A stretch of 64,000 nt of DNA from Alviniconcha marisindica (lineage: Eukaryota > Mollusca > Gastropoda > Provannidae), in contig JABMCL010003048.1 in the NCBI GenBank assembly GCA_018857735.1, positions 161,001-225,000 on the forward strand, in the 5' to 3' direction. The notes below the pieces were generated by a model. It saw only the letters and a program-made list of their open reading frames with translations, did not search any database and had not been told where the DNA came from. This document shows positions 1 through 10,679 of this stretch, piece by piece. A program made the translations under genes and the position numbers. How positions within the stretch are numbered: position 1 is the stretch's first letter; each line of letters opens with the position of its first letter.

Positions 1-558
1 CTGACATTTCTACTTCCATTACCAGTTTGTGAGTTTTTCACCAATCCATGTACTTTTATATTGTGGACTGCAACACTGTTTCATGGACAGAGGCTTATTC
101 ATTGTGACCCCATAATGATACATGTAGATCAAACCCTTTAAAGTGCATTATATTTACACAGCTTGTTTTCGCCATTGCATCACACAGCCATACCGAGCCG
201 TTACTGCAATTACCAATACCACTTAACGCAAATCCTTCATTTTACAGGGATCTGGCTTTGGGCCCTGCCAAAATACTGAGATAGAGTCTTTTGACATTCC
301 AAATTTAAATCACACCGCAAAAATCTGAAAAAGAATAAAAGTGAGACTGTCATTCTACAATCTGAATACATGCATTGCCACTCCAGCATTCAGTCATTTC
401 TCCTCATCCACATAAACACTCCATAACATACCCCCCCCCCCCCCCCCCCCCCCAGTATGCTGCACCCTCTACACCAGTGTTCAGTAGTTTGACTATCTCT
501 TAATAATAGTAATTCATATTATCAGTGGTCAGTCATCTCAAGTGCCAAGTCACCTCAC
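1..558. other. NAE1 intron 4 portion, no exon seen
   Basis: This lies downstream of NAE1 exon 4 on the minus strand. I find no continuation of the protein here. A pure run of 23 C at 431-453 is the only notable structure. Confidence 0.6.
431..453. repeat. Poly-C tract (23 bases)
   Basis: Uninterrupted C run inside a NAE1 intron (poly-G on the transcribed strand). It is one of eight or more such tracts in the window. Confidence 0.95.
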
Positions 559-3500
559 CTCCTCAACAAAGTTACCGGTGACATCATCATTCAGTTCCCC
601 CAGCAGTTCTGTCGCCACTTGAGCTCGGGATTTGCCAATTGAGTCCACAAGCAGAAAGAAACTGAAATACATTGGACACAAAGCTTAAATCAAGGTAGAA
701 AATTTATATATATATAATATACAAGTTTCCAGTGAGAAACAGGGAGCAGGGTAGCTCAATGATCAGATCACTGGACTTGTAACTGAAAGGTCACAGGTTC
801 GAGTCCTGGCAGGATAACTTTTTTCTCCAGGGTCAACTTTCTGTGTTGACTCTTATTTGATTATCCATTCCACCCCCCCACGTTACTGCAGTAGCACGTA
901 AAAGATGATCCCAGTCACTTTGTCAAAGGTCCAGGAGGCAGGTTACAGCTAAACATGCATGCACCCCACATATGTGGCTTTGCATGAAGTGATGTGACAA
1001 GATGCATGGTTGTATGATGTACACAGAATGCACCGAGACAGCAGCAGGTTGACATGGCACCATCCATGTGATAACCAAAAACAGCACTATAAGTACACCA
1101 CTTTGGTGGATATTCAAAACACACTGTAAACAGCTACAGTCATTCATTCAGAATCACATGCAACAACAATGCAGTGAGTCTACTCAAGAGTGGAGACTAG
1201 CGCTATATAAAAACAACAACAGTGAGGTACTTGCAGTAAGTTACCAATACTACCATGGTTGCAGAAACTGAGGTCCCTCTGCTGAGAATACAGAGCTATC
1301 AAAGGTTCCCTATTTTGAGCCTGGGATAGGTCAAAATACAGAATAACATAACTACACGATACTTATGTATACATTCTACCTATAGCTTAGCATGCTGTGC
1401 TTACTGCTGCTGTGCTAGAGCTTCCTTTCTAATTTGCCCTGATATAACCATACTGGTTGACTGGGCATAAAACATCAAGTTACTTCCTTCCTTCCTTTCT
1501 AAGGTCTAGTCATTTAGTCAGATTAATTTTTAATCCCAGTTTAGTCAGATTCACCTTTTTTCACTACTTGAAGTACTTTTCAAGGATTTTACTTGTTAGT
1601 GGCTGAAATCATTTTTTCATTCAGTCAGTCAGTGGTATGCCTCTTCCTGTATTTTTGTATTTTTTTGTATTTTTTTAAATGAAGTACACAGTTTGGAGCA
1701 AACTGGAGATAGAATGGGTTTGGTCTGGCCTGCCATTTAAATTAAGATACACAGATATTTCATGAAAAACAAAAACAAACAAAAAACAATAACATTGTTA
1801 ACAAATTCTCCTAAACTGCTCACGGCTAAATGTATCTATGTAGTCCCAAGTTCTTTCCCCTGATACAGTTTACAGATTTAATGATTTATGTCACTGAATC
1901 ATTGATCTAGCAAACTTAACACTGTACCACTAACACTAACAGTGATCATGCTAGCCATTTTTCAAACTGGTGTGACATCAGTAAGGTGGCAAAAGTGGTT
2001 CACAGAAATCAGCAAGTCATTGTAACCTGTCAGATATATATGGGCATCTGTACTATACTACTAGAGCTCTATACTAGCAACCATCCTGCTCCCTACCCCA
2101 TCTAGAACACTTGTATGTATACACAGACACAGAATTCATGCATACTTTCTCTCTCTGTCTCTCCATGTGTGTGTCTTTCTCTGAACCACATTTATTTTCA
2201 TTCATTTATTTATTTATTTTAAAGAGAGAGAAAAAAGAGAACAAGTCAAACAAAATAACTGCCAGTAAATGCTGATCTTAACCAGTAAATTACCAGAAAT
2301 TACTGGTTAATGCAAACCCTGCAGTAACAGTGCTAACACTCAGAAACTTACTGAGGGGCAGTGACCATAATGTTATTATTACCAGTTTAACATCATTTGA
2401 AACAAGTCAGTAAAGGGAATCAGTGAATGTGACTGCTGTGTATACTGGATCTTGCAGACAGTGCACACACACCAGACCTAGCCAAAGACAAAGTCAGGTA
2501 ACAACCTGATCTTGTGAAAAGTTCAAAAACTGTGCATTCGCTTTTGAGAGAAGGGTTTACTATATATATTATATTATATATATATATGACTTAGTGCCAA
2601 AAGGTGTGCAAGAAGAGGACAGAGGTACTAGAAAATAAAGTTGACAGGATGTGAGTGAGTAATGCATTTTTTGAATGAACACATGTGAAGTCATCCACCA
2701 GTGAAGGGAGAAGGCAGTGCTGCTCTTCGTTCCTGAGAAATTTGACTTTCAGTGTGATTTGTGACAAGATGTTGAACATTACACATTACAACAAGCCCAC
2801 ATCACTGTGCTGCTAATCATGTGAAAACTCAACTGATCTTACAAGATGTGATCCACATGAGTATTACCAAGTAAACTGTTGTTGTTCTGTGTCACACAGA
2901 ACAGCATGCTACGCATAGTTTGTTGCAATACATAACGTTCAACATACAGCCAATCTTGAACATTTTTAAATGAATAAAAAGCAACACATTTTGAATCATA
3001 AACAGTTATTCTTTAATAGAACAATATGTGACAAGGAAGATTTGATGATTTTTTTCCCCTCAAATTTAAGCTTTCTTGACATAAACAGCAAATGATGTAA
3101 GAAATATGTCGTACATTACTATTTCAACAAGATGTACAATGCTGTTTGTTTCTTGATGAAAATGATAAATCAGTAACTTTTTATTACTGTAGAGTATAAA
3201 GACACATAACTATTTCCATGTGAACAGTTTTTGCTGCATTATTTCGTTGTAGTGGATAGCATAATATTAAACAGACGACATGGTACTTGTTTTTCATAAC
3301 AAAATAAATAATACTTATTATTTAACAAACAAGTAAGTGTTTTGTAAGAGAAAATGGAGCAAGTAAGAGTGAGTGCAACTTTTGCTGCTTTTGGGTGTCA
3401 CAGGAAAACACACAAGCAACCTGTCATCCATGCGTTTCTTGGTCATGTTGACTCGGGTGCCTAGGACAAAAATAGTTGAACAGTTAACTTCAAAGTGAAA

Positions 3501-4829
3501 GAATTAACAATAATAAATAGAAAAAATCGTAATAAATATTACTAAAAAAAAATCACAGCCAAAGAATAATGCTATTAAGATCGGCACCTTACATTTTTAG
3601 AACTCTAGAAGGCAGGCAGGCATGGTCACTATAATTATGTCGAACGTTATTATTTCCACAGCTCGTGTTGTAATCGTAATGTTCAACATCTAACTTTACG
3701 ACTTTAACCTGCGTAAATTCAAATTGTCTACCATATATGATGATTTGTTTGAAGACGTAGTTTGTAAACAAAACAACTGCGTTAAGCACAAGCAAAAAAT
3801 GTAAAGAGTATAATCAGAATATACTGTTTATAACCAATCTGCTGTCGCACATTACGATTTCAACACGCATTCATGTTGTAAGAAACTCGGTGAAAATAAA
3901 TTTTCGAAAGCATCTGAACAAACTTTAGATCGACAGCAACAAAAACTCACTCTCTATGCTAACATTCCGATACTTTTAAAAGATTCAGCATATACCAATA
4001 TAAATATCATCGTATAACCGGAAGATTTGACTAAATCTCCGATGAATGTTTAAATAAAGTTGAACATTACGGTCTTCAAAAATATTACCACACACCTTTC
4101 GCATATCAGAACGTCTCTTCCATGCGGCCATGTGCTAAAAGCAAATGACCCGGATGTATAACATGGCTGACCGGAAGTAGTGCAAAAGCGCAAAAACTTG
4201 ATTTTTTTCCTTTTGCTTGTTTAATTTAATACGTTGTTGAACGTTATTTATTGCAACAATTTTATGAAGAATGGCAAAATATATTTTAAAAACTACCCAG
4301 ACATTTGGCAGTAAAATAAAACATTGGCGCCTGATGCAGTGACGTACCACAGTGACTGGAGTAAAGTTTCGATGAAAGAGAAAGTCCGTTCTTCACTAGA
4401 TTGTCTGCGGATGCTGGTCATGAAACATTTCAACACACATAACGTTCGACCGAGAGATATTTCGGAGCCTCTAACTCCAAAAACAAAACTTAGTGATAAT
4501 CGATTTTATATGCACTGTGTAAAGCGATATCTCCTCTGTGCAAATCGGTGACTGAAGTAATGTTTTGATTTGTCATGTACGTGAATGAAAGCATCGAAAG
4601 CACTCACCGTGAGCGTGTCCGTTTTCAGGGGTCGAATTTTGTGGCGCTTTTCACTTTCAAAAAATAATATTTCTCCAGCTGCTCCAGATTTGGAGCTCAT
4701 ATTGTTTCCACTGTGATACTGACCAATTATGAACACACACACAAAGCAACAACAAGACAAAGTGTTTGAAACGGATTTTATTGACAGTCAAAAATCGGAC
4801 CCCCCATTTGCGCACCTTTTGGCACTAAG

Positions 4830-4890
<61 letters not shown>

Positions 4891-5692
4891 ACTAGAGCTA
4901 GTATAGAGCTCTAGTAGTAAATTGGGGTGGGAATATTTCAAAATTAGATAGAAGGAGGTTGGAAAAGATTGTAAAAAAAGCAGGTCATGTTGTGGGAAAG
5001 CCACTGGACAGTTTTAAGACTTTACATGAAAAGAGAGTGTACAGAAAACTAACGCAAATATTAAACGACCATACACACCCAATGAGACACTACTTTGATA
5101 GCAGACGTAGCAACAGGAGTGGAAGATTTTGAGAGTTTTTACGTTTAGGTTTGACAGAGAAAGCATCATTCCAGGAAATTTTGAGTTTACTATTAGTGTA
5201 TGCAGATTGAGAGAAAGGGGGCGTATGTCTAAGAGTGTGTATGTGCGTGTGTTTAATGACTTAGAATTATTGAGATATGTTCTTCGTTGTATGATCGAAC
5301 AATAGCTTTAATTTCCCACTGGGATGAATAAAGTATATTGTTATTGTTGTTACATGTTAAAAACTCACTTGTTGCCTACATCCTCTCCCTGCACTTTGTG
5401 TCCATCCACAATGGTGAATGACCCAATTCCTGCATAACAAACAACAGACACAACACTGTCAGCAACGTATAACACTTAACAGTGCAACTCTGACAATAGT
5501 AAGAGTTTGCAACACATCACTAAAAAATGTTGATAATAATTCAAACTGTTTGCGAACAAAAATAAGAGGGAAAAAATATTGAACAAGATTGTATCATTGT
5601 ATGTGTGCAAGTGTGTATTAAACTATTATTATTATCTAACAAGTAACCTGATCATAAATTATTGTTTGTATGACACTGACACTGTAATAGAG

Positions 5693-5761
<69 letters not shown>

Positions 5762-7439
5762 ATGCATGCATGCGTGCATATTGTATGTATGTGCAGGTGC
5801 TCTGGATTTTTTTTTTAAATGGGTTGTGTTACTAAGTACTACTACTACTACTAAGCACTACTACTACTAGTTACTTGTTAGTAATCAGGGTTCCCCATTT
5901 TTCACATTCTAGGGGGTGGACTTAACCTGAAATGCAATTTAAAAGGGTATTCTCACCATCTTCCAAACATTCTAAAGGGTATCCTTTAAAACAAAATTGA
6001 AGGAAAAACAACAACAACAACATTATACACACACACACTGACACACACATGAGGGTGGAAGGAGAGAATCTGTAATCAACACAAGTCAACAAAATTTTGA
6101 AATGTGTGTTACGGCTCCCAATTTTTCTGTGAGTGTTTTTACATGAATCAGACCATCAAAATTTGAATCCAGGTAAACACAAAGGCCAGAGCTTGGAGTA
6201 AAGTGCTATTACAGAAATCTCAATTTTCTTCAGAGCGAATTTTTGCATGGGAATTCAGTGCTGCTTTTAAGGCAGAGAATCCTAGTTGTCCCTTTTTTTT
6301 TCATCTATTGTAGATGTTGAATGCTCACAGTTTACTGAAGCTGGTACAACTACAAATGTGTTTTCGTATGCTTAATTGTTGGCGCATAACAGCAGATCAC
6401 TTTGGTGCAAACACACCATTTCATTGTCTGGCTGTTCTCGTAGAACAGCCAAGTCAACTCATTTAGCAATGCTCTCCTAAAACACTATGAACTACAAGTC
6501 TTACTTTCTACTGTAGGCTTACTTAGTTCAGTTCACTGGTTGAATAAATGCATCAGCTAAATCTCTGGGTGCTTTTGGTTTTGGTTTGGCATACTGATTA
6601 CTGAATTAGCCATGCCTTCTATGAAAAATATGCACACAACATTTACATTCACTTACATTTTACAGTTTGCCTAATTGGATAAAGTGAAAGGCAACAGCCA
6701 ATGAACAGTGAGGGAAAAAAATTAAGTCAATGATTGATAACACATTTTGACACTGCATGTGAGCTAGTTTCATTGTTTGTTCCACTGCAGCTTCAAAAAT
6801 GTGTTACATTCGTTACATTGGATTTTTTTGTCTTGCTGAACAATTGGTGGTCATCATCACCTGCTAGACAGATGTTTAACTTTAAGTGGCATTTTCACTC
6901 ATTACTACAGAGATTTTAGGTGGCATTTTCACTTCAATTTTCATTTCATTTTCATTTTCATTTCAATGGTCATTTTCAAACACAGAATGGAACCTGGAAG
7001 TCTCAAGGGTGAATTTGAGGTCCTACTCCTAGTGCATGAATATGTAGAGATTGGGTTTTGGGGGGAGCCCTGGTATTAACAGAAATAGGAAAACTGCTAG
7101 CACTACATACTAACCAGGCAGTATGACATTTTTTAGGATCTCGGTGCCTGTTGCTGTGGCGTTGATGAGACAAACCCTGGAAGTCTCCAGTGCTGACTGA
7201 CCATGGTCTCCCCACAACCTGCATAATACATAAAATGACAGTGTGATCCCCCTCCGTCTCCACAATTTACAAAACGACAATTTGCCCCCCCCCCCCCCCC
7301 CCCCCCAAGTCTGCACAATTCACAAAATGATTCACCAAATCTGCACAATTTACAAAAGATTCACCATGCTCTCTCCCCACGTCTGCATTTTTTGACAATT
7401 AGAACTTCAAACGGTGGATTTATGCACGGGACCAGGGAT

Positions 7440-7514
<75 letters not shown>

Positions 7515-7548
7515 ATGACATATATACACACACATGCAGGAAGGCACG

Positions 7549-7601
<53 letters not shown>

Positions 7602-7926
7602 CACACCAATCATCTGTGTGAAAGTCGAGGTGGCCATCCTGGGCTAATAGTCCCTACCGTCTCTGTGGACGCTCTGTGGACGTAAAGCAACGCTGATGAT
7701 TGAACAGGATCAGAATTTATTGGGACAAACGAGGACATTAGATCTATATATTTGATAGTTTGATGACCTGCCAACACGTGAAGCACACTACATTCGAAGA
7801 AAATATTTGAGTCTACATTGCAAATGCCCATTTAAAATAAATTCGATACAAATTTAATATTCTGTACCTTAGTTGTCTGTCATATTTATTGTTCTTGTCG
7901 AGGCCGCTAGCTTTTGTTTCCGCCAT
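559..7926 (-). CDS. NAE1: NAE1 (APPBP1/ULA1), NEDD8-activating enzyme E1 regulatory subunit, exons 1-4, 3' part outside window
   Basis: Four exons join in frame on the minus strand: 7926-7868, 7218-7115, 5429-5369 and 661-559. All have AG acceptors and GT donors. The product starts [13 protein letters not shown] and runs through [57 protein letters not shown] and [14 protein letters not shown] to FVEE. This matches the N-terminal, adenylation-like half of NAE1. By family knowledge NAE1 pairs with UBA3 to adenylate NEDD8 and load it onto the E2 for cullin neddylation. The start is the first ATG of exon 1, and codons split across introns (AG|G, G|GA, AA|T) restore the expected residues. About 120 residues are present; the next exon must lie left of base 1, and I see no further exon in 1-558. 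Intron 3 (662-5368) holds a SINE, a TIR transposon and a non-LTR tail. Confidence 0.93.
747..1220 (+). mobile_element. tRNA-derived SINE, family A, copy 1
   Basis: The head is tRNA-like, with an A-box-like GTAGCTCAATGATC and a B box GGTTCGAGTCC about 35 bases apart, but it cannot fold as a functional tRNA gene. The body (CAGGGTCAACTTTCTG, then AAAGATGATCCCAGTCA, then GCTTTGCATGAAGTGA) and the tail GCTATATAAAAACAAC recur in the same order at 12,924-13,412. Two copies with matching head, body and tail define a SINE of about 470 bp. It lies in NAE1 intron 3, antisense to the gene. Boundaries are approximate because I see no clear target-site duplication. Confidence 0.85.
1221..2587. other. NAE1 intron 3 sequence without recognised features
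   Basis: A/T-rich intronic sequence. I see no exon or repeat family except the 23-bp inverted-repeat arm at 2056-2078. Confidence 0.5.
2056..2078 (+). repeat. Left arm of a perfect 23-bp inverted repeat
   Basis: This arm contains ACTAGAGCTCTATACTAG. Its exact reverse complement is at 4897-4919. The pair brackets, asymmetrically, the TIR element at 2588-4831. Confidence 0.8.
4096..4134 (-). other. Candidate short exon inside transposon E1
   Basis: A minus-strand acceptor (TTGCTTTTAG) precedes CACATGGCCGCATGG, which reads [13 protein letters not shown] in phase with the candidate exon at 4608-4700 and ends at a GTGTGT donor. A CCGGAAGT (ETS-type) site lies at 4171-4178, so it could instead be a first exon with its own promoter and an ATG at 4131. 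A possible next acceptor at 3461 gives only APEST and a stop. The function is unknown. Confidence 0.2.
4608..4700 (-). other. Candidate coding exon inside transposon E1
   Basis: The minus-strand ATG at 4700 opens 31 codons beginning [19 protein letters not shown] and ending TDTLT, directly before a consensus donor GTGAGT. The ATG lies about 130 bp inside the right TIR. I recognise no family. A real first exon of a transposon gene would look like this, but 31 codons plus a donor can also arise by chance. Confidence 0.3.
4832..4881. repeat. (AT)n microsatellite
   Basis: About 25 TA dinucleotides immediately right of E1, passing into a short (TG)n. Confidence 0.95.
4897..4919 (-). repeat. Right arm of a perfect 23-bp inverted repeat
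   Basis: Reverse complement of 2056-2078. It sits just right of an (AT)n tract and just left of a non-LTR retrotransposon 3' end. Confidence 0.8.
4924..5350 (+). mobile_element. 3' end of a non-LTR retrotransposon
   Basis: Bases 4941-5132 read as the C-terminal end of a retrotransposon ORF2: [19 protein letters not shown], then [25 protein letters not shown] and SGRF before a TGA at 5130. This order (KKAG..GKPL, then ND.THP..HYF, then SGR.) is typical of the ORF end of CR1/L2/Rex-like elements. The following untranslated region ends CACTGGGATGAATAAAG with a short TTATTG-type tail, as expected for a 5'-truncated insertion. It lies in NAE1 intron 3, antisense to the gene. Confidence 0.85.
5697..5760. 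repeat. (TG)n microsatellite
   Basis: About 32 TG repeats in NAE1 intron 2, followed by alternating CATG units. Confidence 0.95.
6343..6890 (-). mobile_element. Old inverted copy of the 468-bp repeat family
   Basis: Read on the minus strand, this diverged stretch follows the unit tandemly tripled at 52,482-53,890. Landmarks come in the same order: AAAGTTAAACATCTGTCT, GATGACCACCA, TGGAACAAACA, GTTCATTGGCTGTTGCC, TTTAGCTGATGCA, TTTTAGGAGAGCAT, and finally CCAACAATT. The tripled unit is therefore a copy of a dispersed repeat rather than a purely local satellite. No coding potential is seen. It lies in NAE1 intron 2. Confidence 0.8.
7285..7306. repeat. Poly-C tract (22 bases)
   Basis: Pure C run about 65 bp upstream of the NAE1 exon 2 acceptor; it is poly-G on the transcribed strand. 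Confidence 0.95.
7442..7601. repeat. Compound (TC)n-(CA)n microsatellite
   Basis: About 18 TC units, then about 15 CA units, a short interruption, then about 25 CA units. The long open frames here (for example 7361-7609 and 7392-7685) are translated repeats, not genes. Confidence 0.95.
7613..7720 (+). mobile_element. SINE-like 3' module
   Basis: TGTGAAAGTCGAGGTGGCC, then CCTGGGCT, GTCCCTA, TCTGTGGACGTAAAGCAAC and a short CAGAATTTATTGGGAC stretch. The same module is at 46,970-47,065, and its end (CCCTAATAAGC...TTTCTGTGGACATTAAGC) closes the SINE at 20,936-21,257. It is probably a shared retroposon tail, here 5'-truncated at a CA microsatellite. Confidence 0.6.
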
Positions 7927-8569
7927 GATGCAGACCCACGAAAGATAACTCCAGATGACTTCTTACTGCAATGCTTGTGCTTTTTACCGCAATTTTCCTT
8001 TTTGTTCTTCATAATTAAAATTATCTTTCTCTTTTTCTACGTCTTGTCCCTTGGATTCTCTCACTACTGTCTCATAAAAAAACTTGTATGCGAGTGTGAC
8101 TGGTTATGTTCATAAGCATGCATGCAAGCACACCCGCACGCACACACGCATGCACACACACACACACATTATGTGTGTGGTGTTGTGAAATACACTACGC
8201 TGTGTTTGTGTGCCTGCATTTTTTATTTTTTATTTAAGCAATTAATTCCCCCTTCCTAAAAGAAAATCAAAATACATGTACACATGTAAATTGTACACAT
8301 AATTCACTCCAATCAATATGCATGAGGTGTCAACTGTTCATAGATCTTGAATAAATTATGAAATAACTGTGTGGACACCATTTGGAATTTTGTCACTTGT
8401 TGCTGCCTCACACACACACACACACACGCGCGCACGTGCATGCAGACTAACACAACAGTCTTTAAAGAGTTGAACAGTCACAGAAATGGAACACAAATAA
8501 ATGCAATTTCTCCAAATAGTTTATTCCATTTGTACAACCAAAAATGTACAAAAACAGTTGACTTTCTTA
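7927..8569. other. NAE1 upstream region
   Basis: Just upstream of the NAE1 start codon and a likely core-promoter area. I see no clear TATA element. A (CA)n stretch occurs at about 8149-8168. Confidence 0.35.
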
Positions 8570-9300
8570 TGTGTTGCCTGAGCAGGGTAATGTGGTTCCC
8601 ATTCAGGGAAATGTGTTGCCGGTGTCTGTCAGGGTAGGGTAAATTGTTGCTTGGGTGCAGTAATGTGTTGCTGGTGTCTGTCAGGGTAGGGTAAATTGTT
8701 GCTTGGGTGCAGTAATGTGTTGCCTGGACAAATGTGTTGCCTGGGTAGGGTTATGTTCTCTGGGTGTGGCACTGTGTTGATTGGGTGGGCAAATGTGTTG
8801 CCTAGGTACATAATGCTCCCTGGGTGGATTAACATACTGCCCGAGTGGGGTGATGTATTACCTGGCATGGGGTAGGGTAATGTTTCATGGGTGAGGTAAT
8901 GTGTTGGCTGGATGGGCAAATGTGCTGCCTGGATAGGCAAATGTGTTCATGGGATGGGGTTATATATGGGTAGGGTAATATGTTGCATGCATGTGGTAAC
9001 ATGTTGCCTGTGTGTGTGTGGTAACACATTCTCTGAGTGGGGTAATATGTTGCCTGTGTATGGTAACATGTTCTCTGGGTGGGATAATTATGTTGCCTGT
9101 GTGTGGTAACATGTTCTCTGGGTGGGATAATTATGTTGCCTGTGTGTGGTAACATGTTGCCAGGGTGGGGCAATATGTTGCCTGTGTGTGGTACCATGTT
9201 CTCTGGGTGGGATAATTACGTTGCAATTGGGTGGTAACATGTTCTCTGGGTGGGATACTTGTGTTGCATTTGTGTGGTAACATGTTGCCTGCACAGGTTG
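8570..9300. repeat. Degenerate minisatellite built on GGGTGG.GTAATGTGTTGCCT
   Basis: Short blocks of the type GTAACATGTTGCCTG and TTCTCTGGGTGGGATAAT repeat with changing period, becoming most regular (about 60 bp) in 9000-9290. Open frames on both strands here (8629-8940, 8829-9197 and others) come from the repeat and encode low-complexity HTTP/QHI-rich translations. Confidence 0.85.
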
Positions 9301-9879
9301 GTACACATACAAATGCAAACAAAAATATCAAGCAAGCATGCACATTTTTAGTTACTAGGTGTGGAATGATGGCTTCACTGGACTTCTTACATCAACCATC
9401 CCAAATGAGCACTAAAACATGTACTAAAAAATCTTCAGAGCACTGTGGTTAGCTACATATCAAAGGAAAAATGGCCTAACATCAAAGGCATGATCATGCA
9501 CTAACACAAAGACTGTTTCTTTACTCACAAAAAAACATATGTAAACAAGCCACTAATGAGTAAGAGTTGTAAAGATCTGAACTCATAATGGGAAGATTAC
9601 CCTACAGTAATAACTTTGGGCTGACCATCAAGATTATCCAAATGCATCTTTTCTCCATTCAAACAATTAGCAAAGAGGTCAATTACCATGACACAGTTGC
9701 GAAAATATCACAGTTTCAGTACCAAGGTCAATAAGACAAAGAACAACACATACACGTAAAAGGACTAAAGCAATGCTAAAACAAAGATTTGTATTTTTGC
9801 ACAGTAAATACCCCCCACTGTGTGCCCAGATACTTTAAGCCACAGTGTTATCTCACTTTGTTTGCATCAGGTCCGGTTA

Positions 9880-10640
9880 TTAGTAATAGTACACCAACAC
9901 ACCTAATTTGGTTGCAAAGAGATCATTACCGACTGACAAATATTCAATAAAGTTTTGAACCTTTGTAACTCAGAAGATATCACCCAAACTACCACTAAAT
10001 GAAATATTTAAGCTTCACTGTGACCTTGACCTTGAACACAGCAATCCAATATTTTCACAAGACACTCTGTCTTATAATGATGTACCATCAAATTAAATAT
10101 GGATGCAAAAGGATCAACAATTCAGGGGATATAGTAGAAATGGTCGTATTTTATTACATAAACTCTGAATGTGATTGAGGCTTTGAAGATAACACAGCAC
10201 TGTTTTTGACTGACATCTGGCTCACAATATACATCACCATACCAAATTTGTTTCTGAAAGGTTCAACAATTCAGAAGATATCATCTGGAATACCAGTTAA
10301 CTTTCACTGTGACCTTGTGATTAAACACAGCAATCCAGTCTTTTCACACGACACTCTAACTTATGATGATGTACCAACCTAAGTTTGGTTGCAAAAGGAG
10401 CAGTAGTTAAGAAGATGTAGATGAAAGCCATAATTATTCTGATTATTAAAAACAAAACAAAAAACCAACTTCACTGTGACGTTGACCTTGAAGACAGCAA
10501 CCCATTTTTTTAATTGCATGACACCCCAGCTCATGTTGATGCACCACTATACAAAGCTTGGTTATGAAAGGTTGAGTGGTTCAGAGGATATCTAATGGAC
10601 ACAGCCCAGACAGACAGACCAACAGACACAGACCCAGTGA
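9880..10640 (+). repeat. Four to five degenerate copies of a ~155-165-bp repeat
   Basis: Repeating landmarks: TTCACTGTGACCTTGACC, AACACAGCAATCCA, TTTTCACAAGACACTC, TGATGATGTACCA, TTGGTTGCAAAAGG and TTCAGAAGATAT. Copies start near 10,015, 10,180 (partial), 10,300 and 10,470, with a poorer one near 9,880. The last ends with CCAGACAGACAGACC. It is a dispersed repeat family in a tandem arrangement. The CACTGTGACCTTGACC block contains AGGTCA half-sites on the minus strand. Confidence 0.75.
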
Positions 10641-10679
10641 TTCCAGTATACCACTTACGGGGTAAAGTGCACCATTAAA

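Larger units (their letters stand above)
2588..4831. mobile_element. TIR DNA transposon E1 (2,244 bp), in NAE1 intron 3
   Basis: The left end starts GACTTAGTGCCAAAAGGTG; the right end, reverse-complemented, starts with the same 19 bases, and 22 of the first 23 match. Both ends abut ATATATAT, as expected for insertion into TA-rich DNA. The interior holds seven copies of an 11-mer GTYGAACRTTA: plus strand at 2771, 3639, 4059 and 4236; minus strand at 2933, 3677 and 4440. Clustered motifs in both orientations inside TIRs resemble transposase-binding sites of known cut-and-paste families. No recognisable transposase is present, so it is probably non-autonomous or encodes an unfamiliar protein. 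The same TIR bounds E2 at 21,463-25,162. Confidence 0.8.

Noticed and set aside
780..815. tRNA-like A and B boxes suggesting a tRNA gene
   Set aside because: The head is part of a ~470-bp SINE repeated at 12,924; the arms do not form a proper cloverleaf. The same applies to 20,936.
4324..4551. 75-codon plus-strand frame in E1 starting [14 protein letters not shown]
   Set aside because: No family resemblance, no splice or promoter support beyond a nearby GTGACGTA, and overlaps motif sites; not strong enough to list as a gene.
7361..7685. Overlapping open frames with [10 protein letters not shown] or THTHT
   Set aside because: Produced by the compound (TC)n-(CA)n microsatellite on both strands.
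8629..9343. Minus-strand frames rich in HTTP/NILPHTGN repeats that look like a repetitive protein
   Set aside because: They follow the degenerate minisatellite, shift frames between units and lack a plausible gene context.
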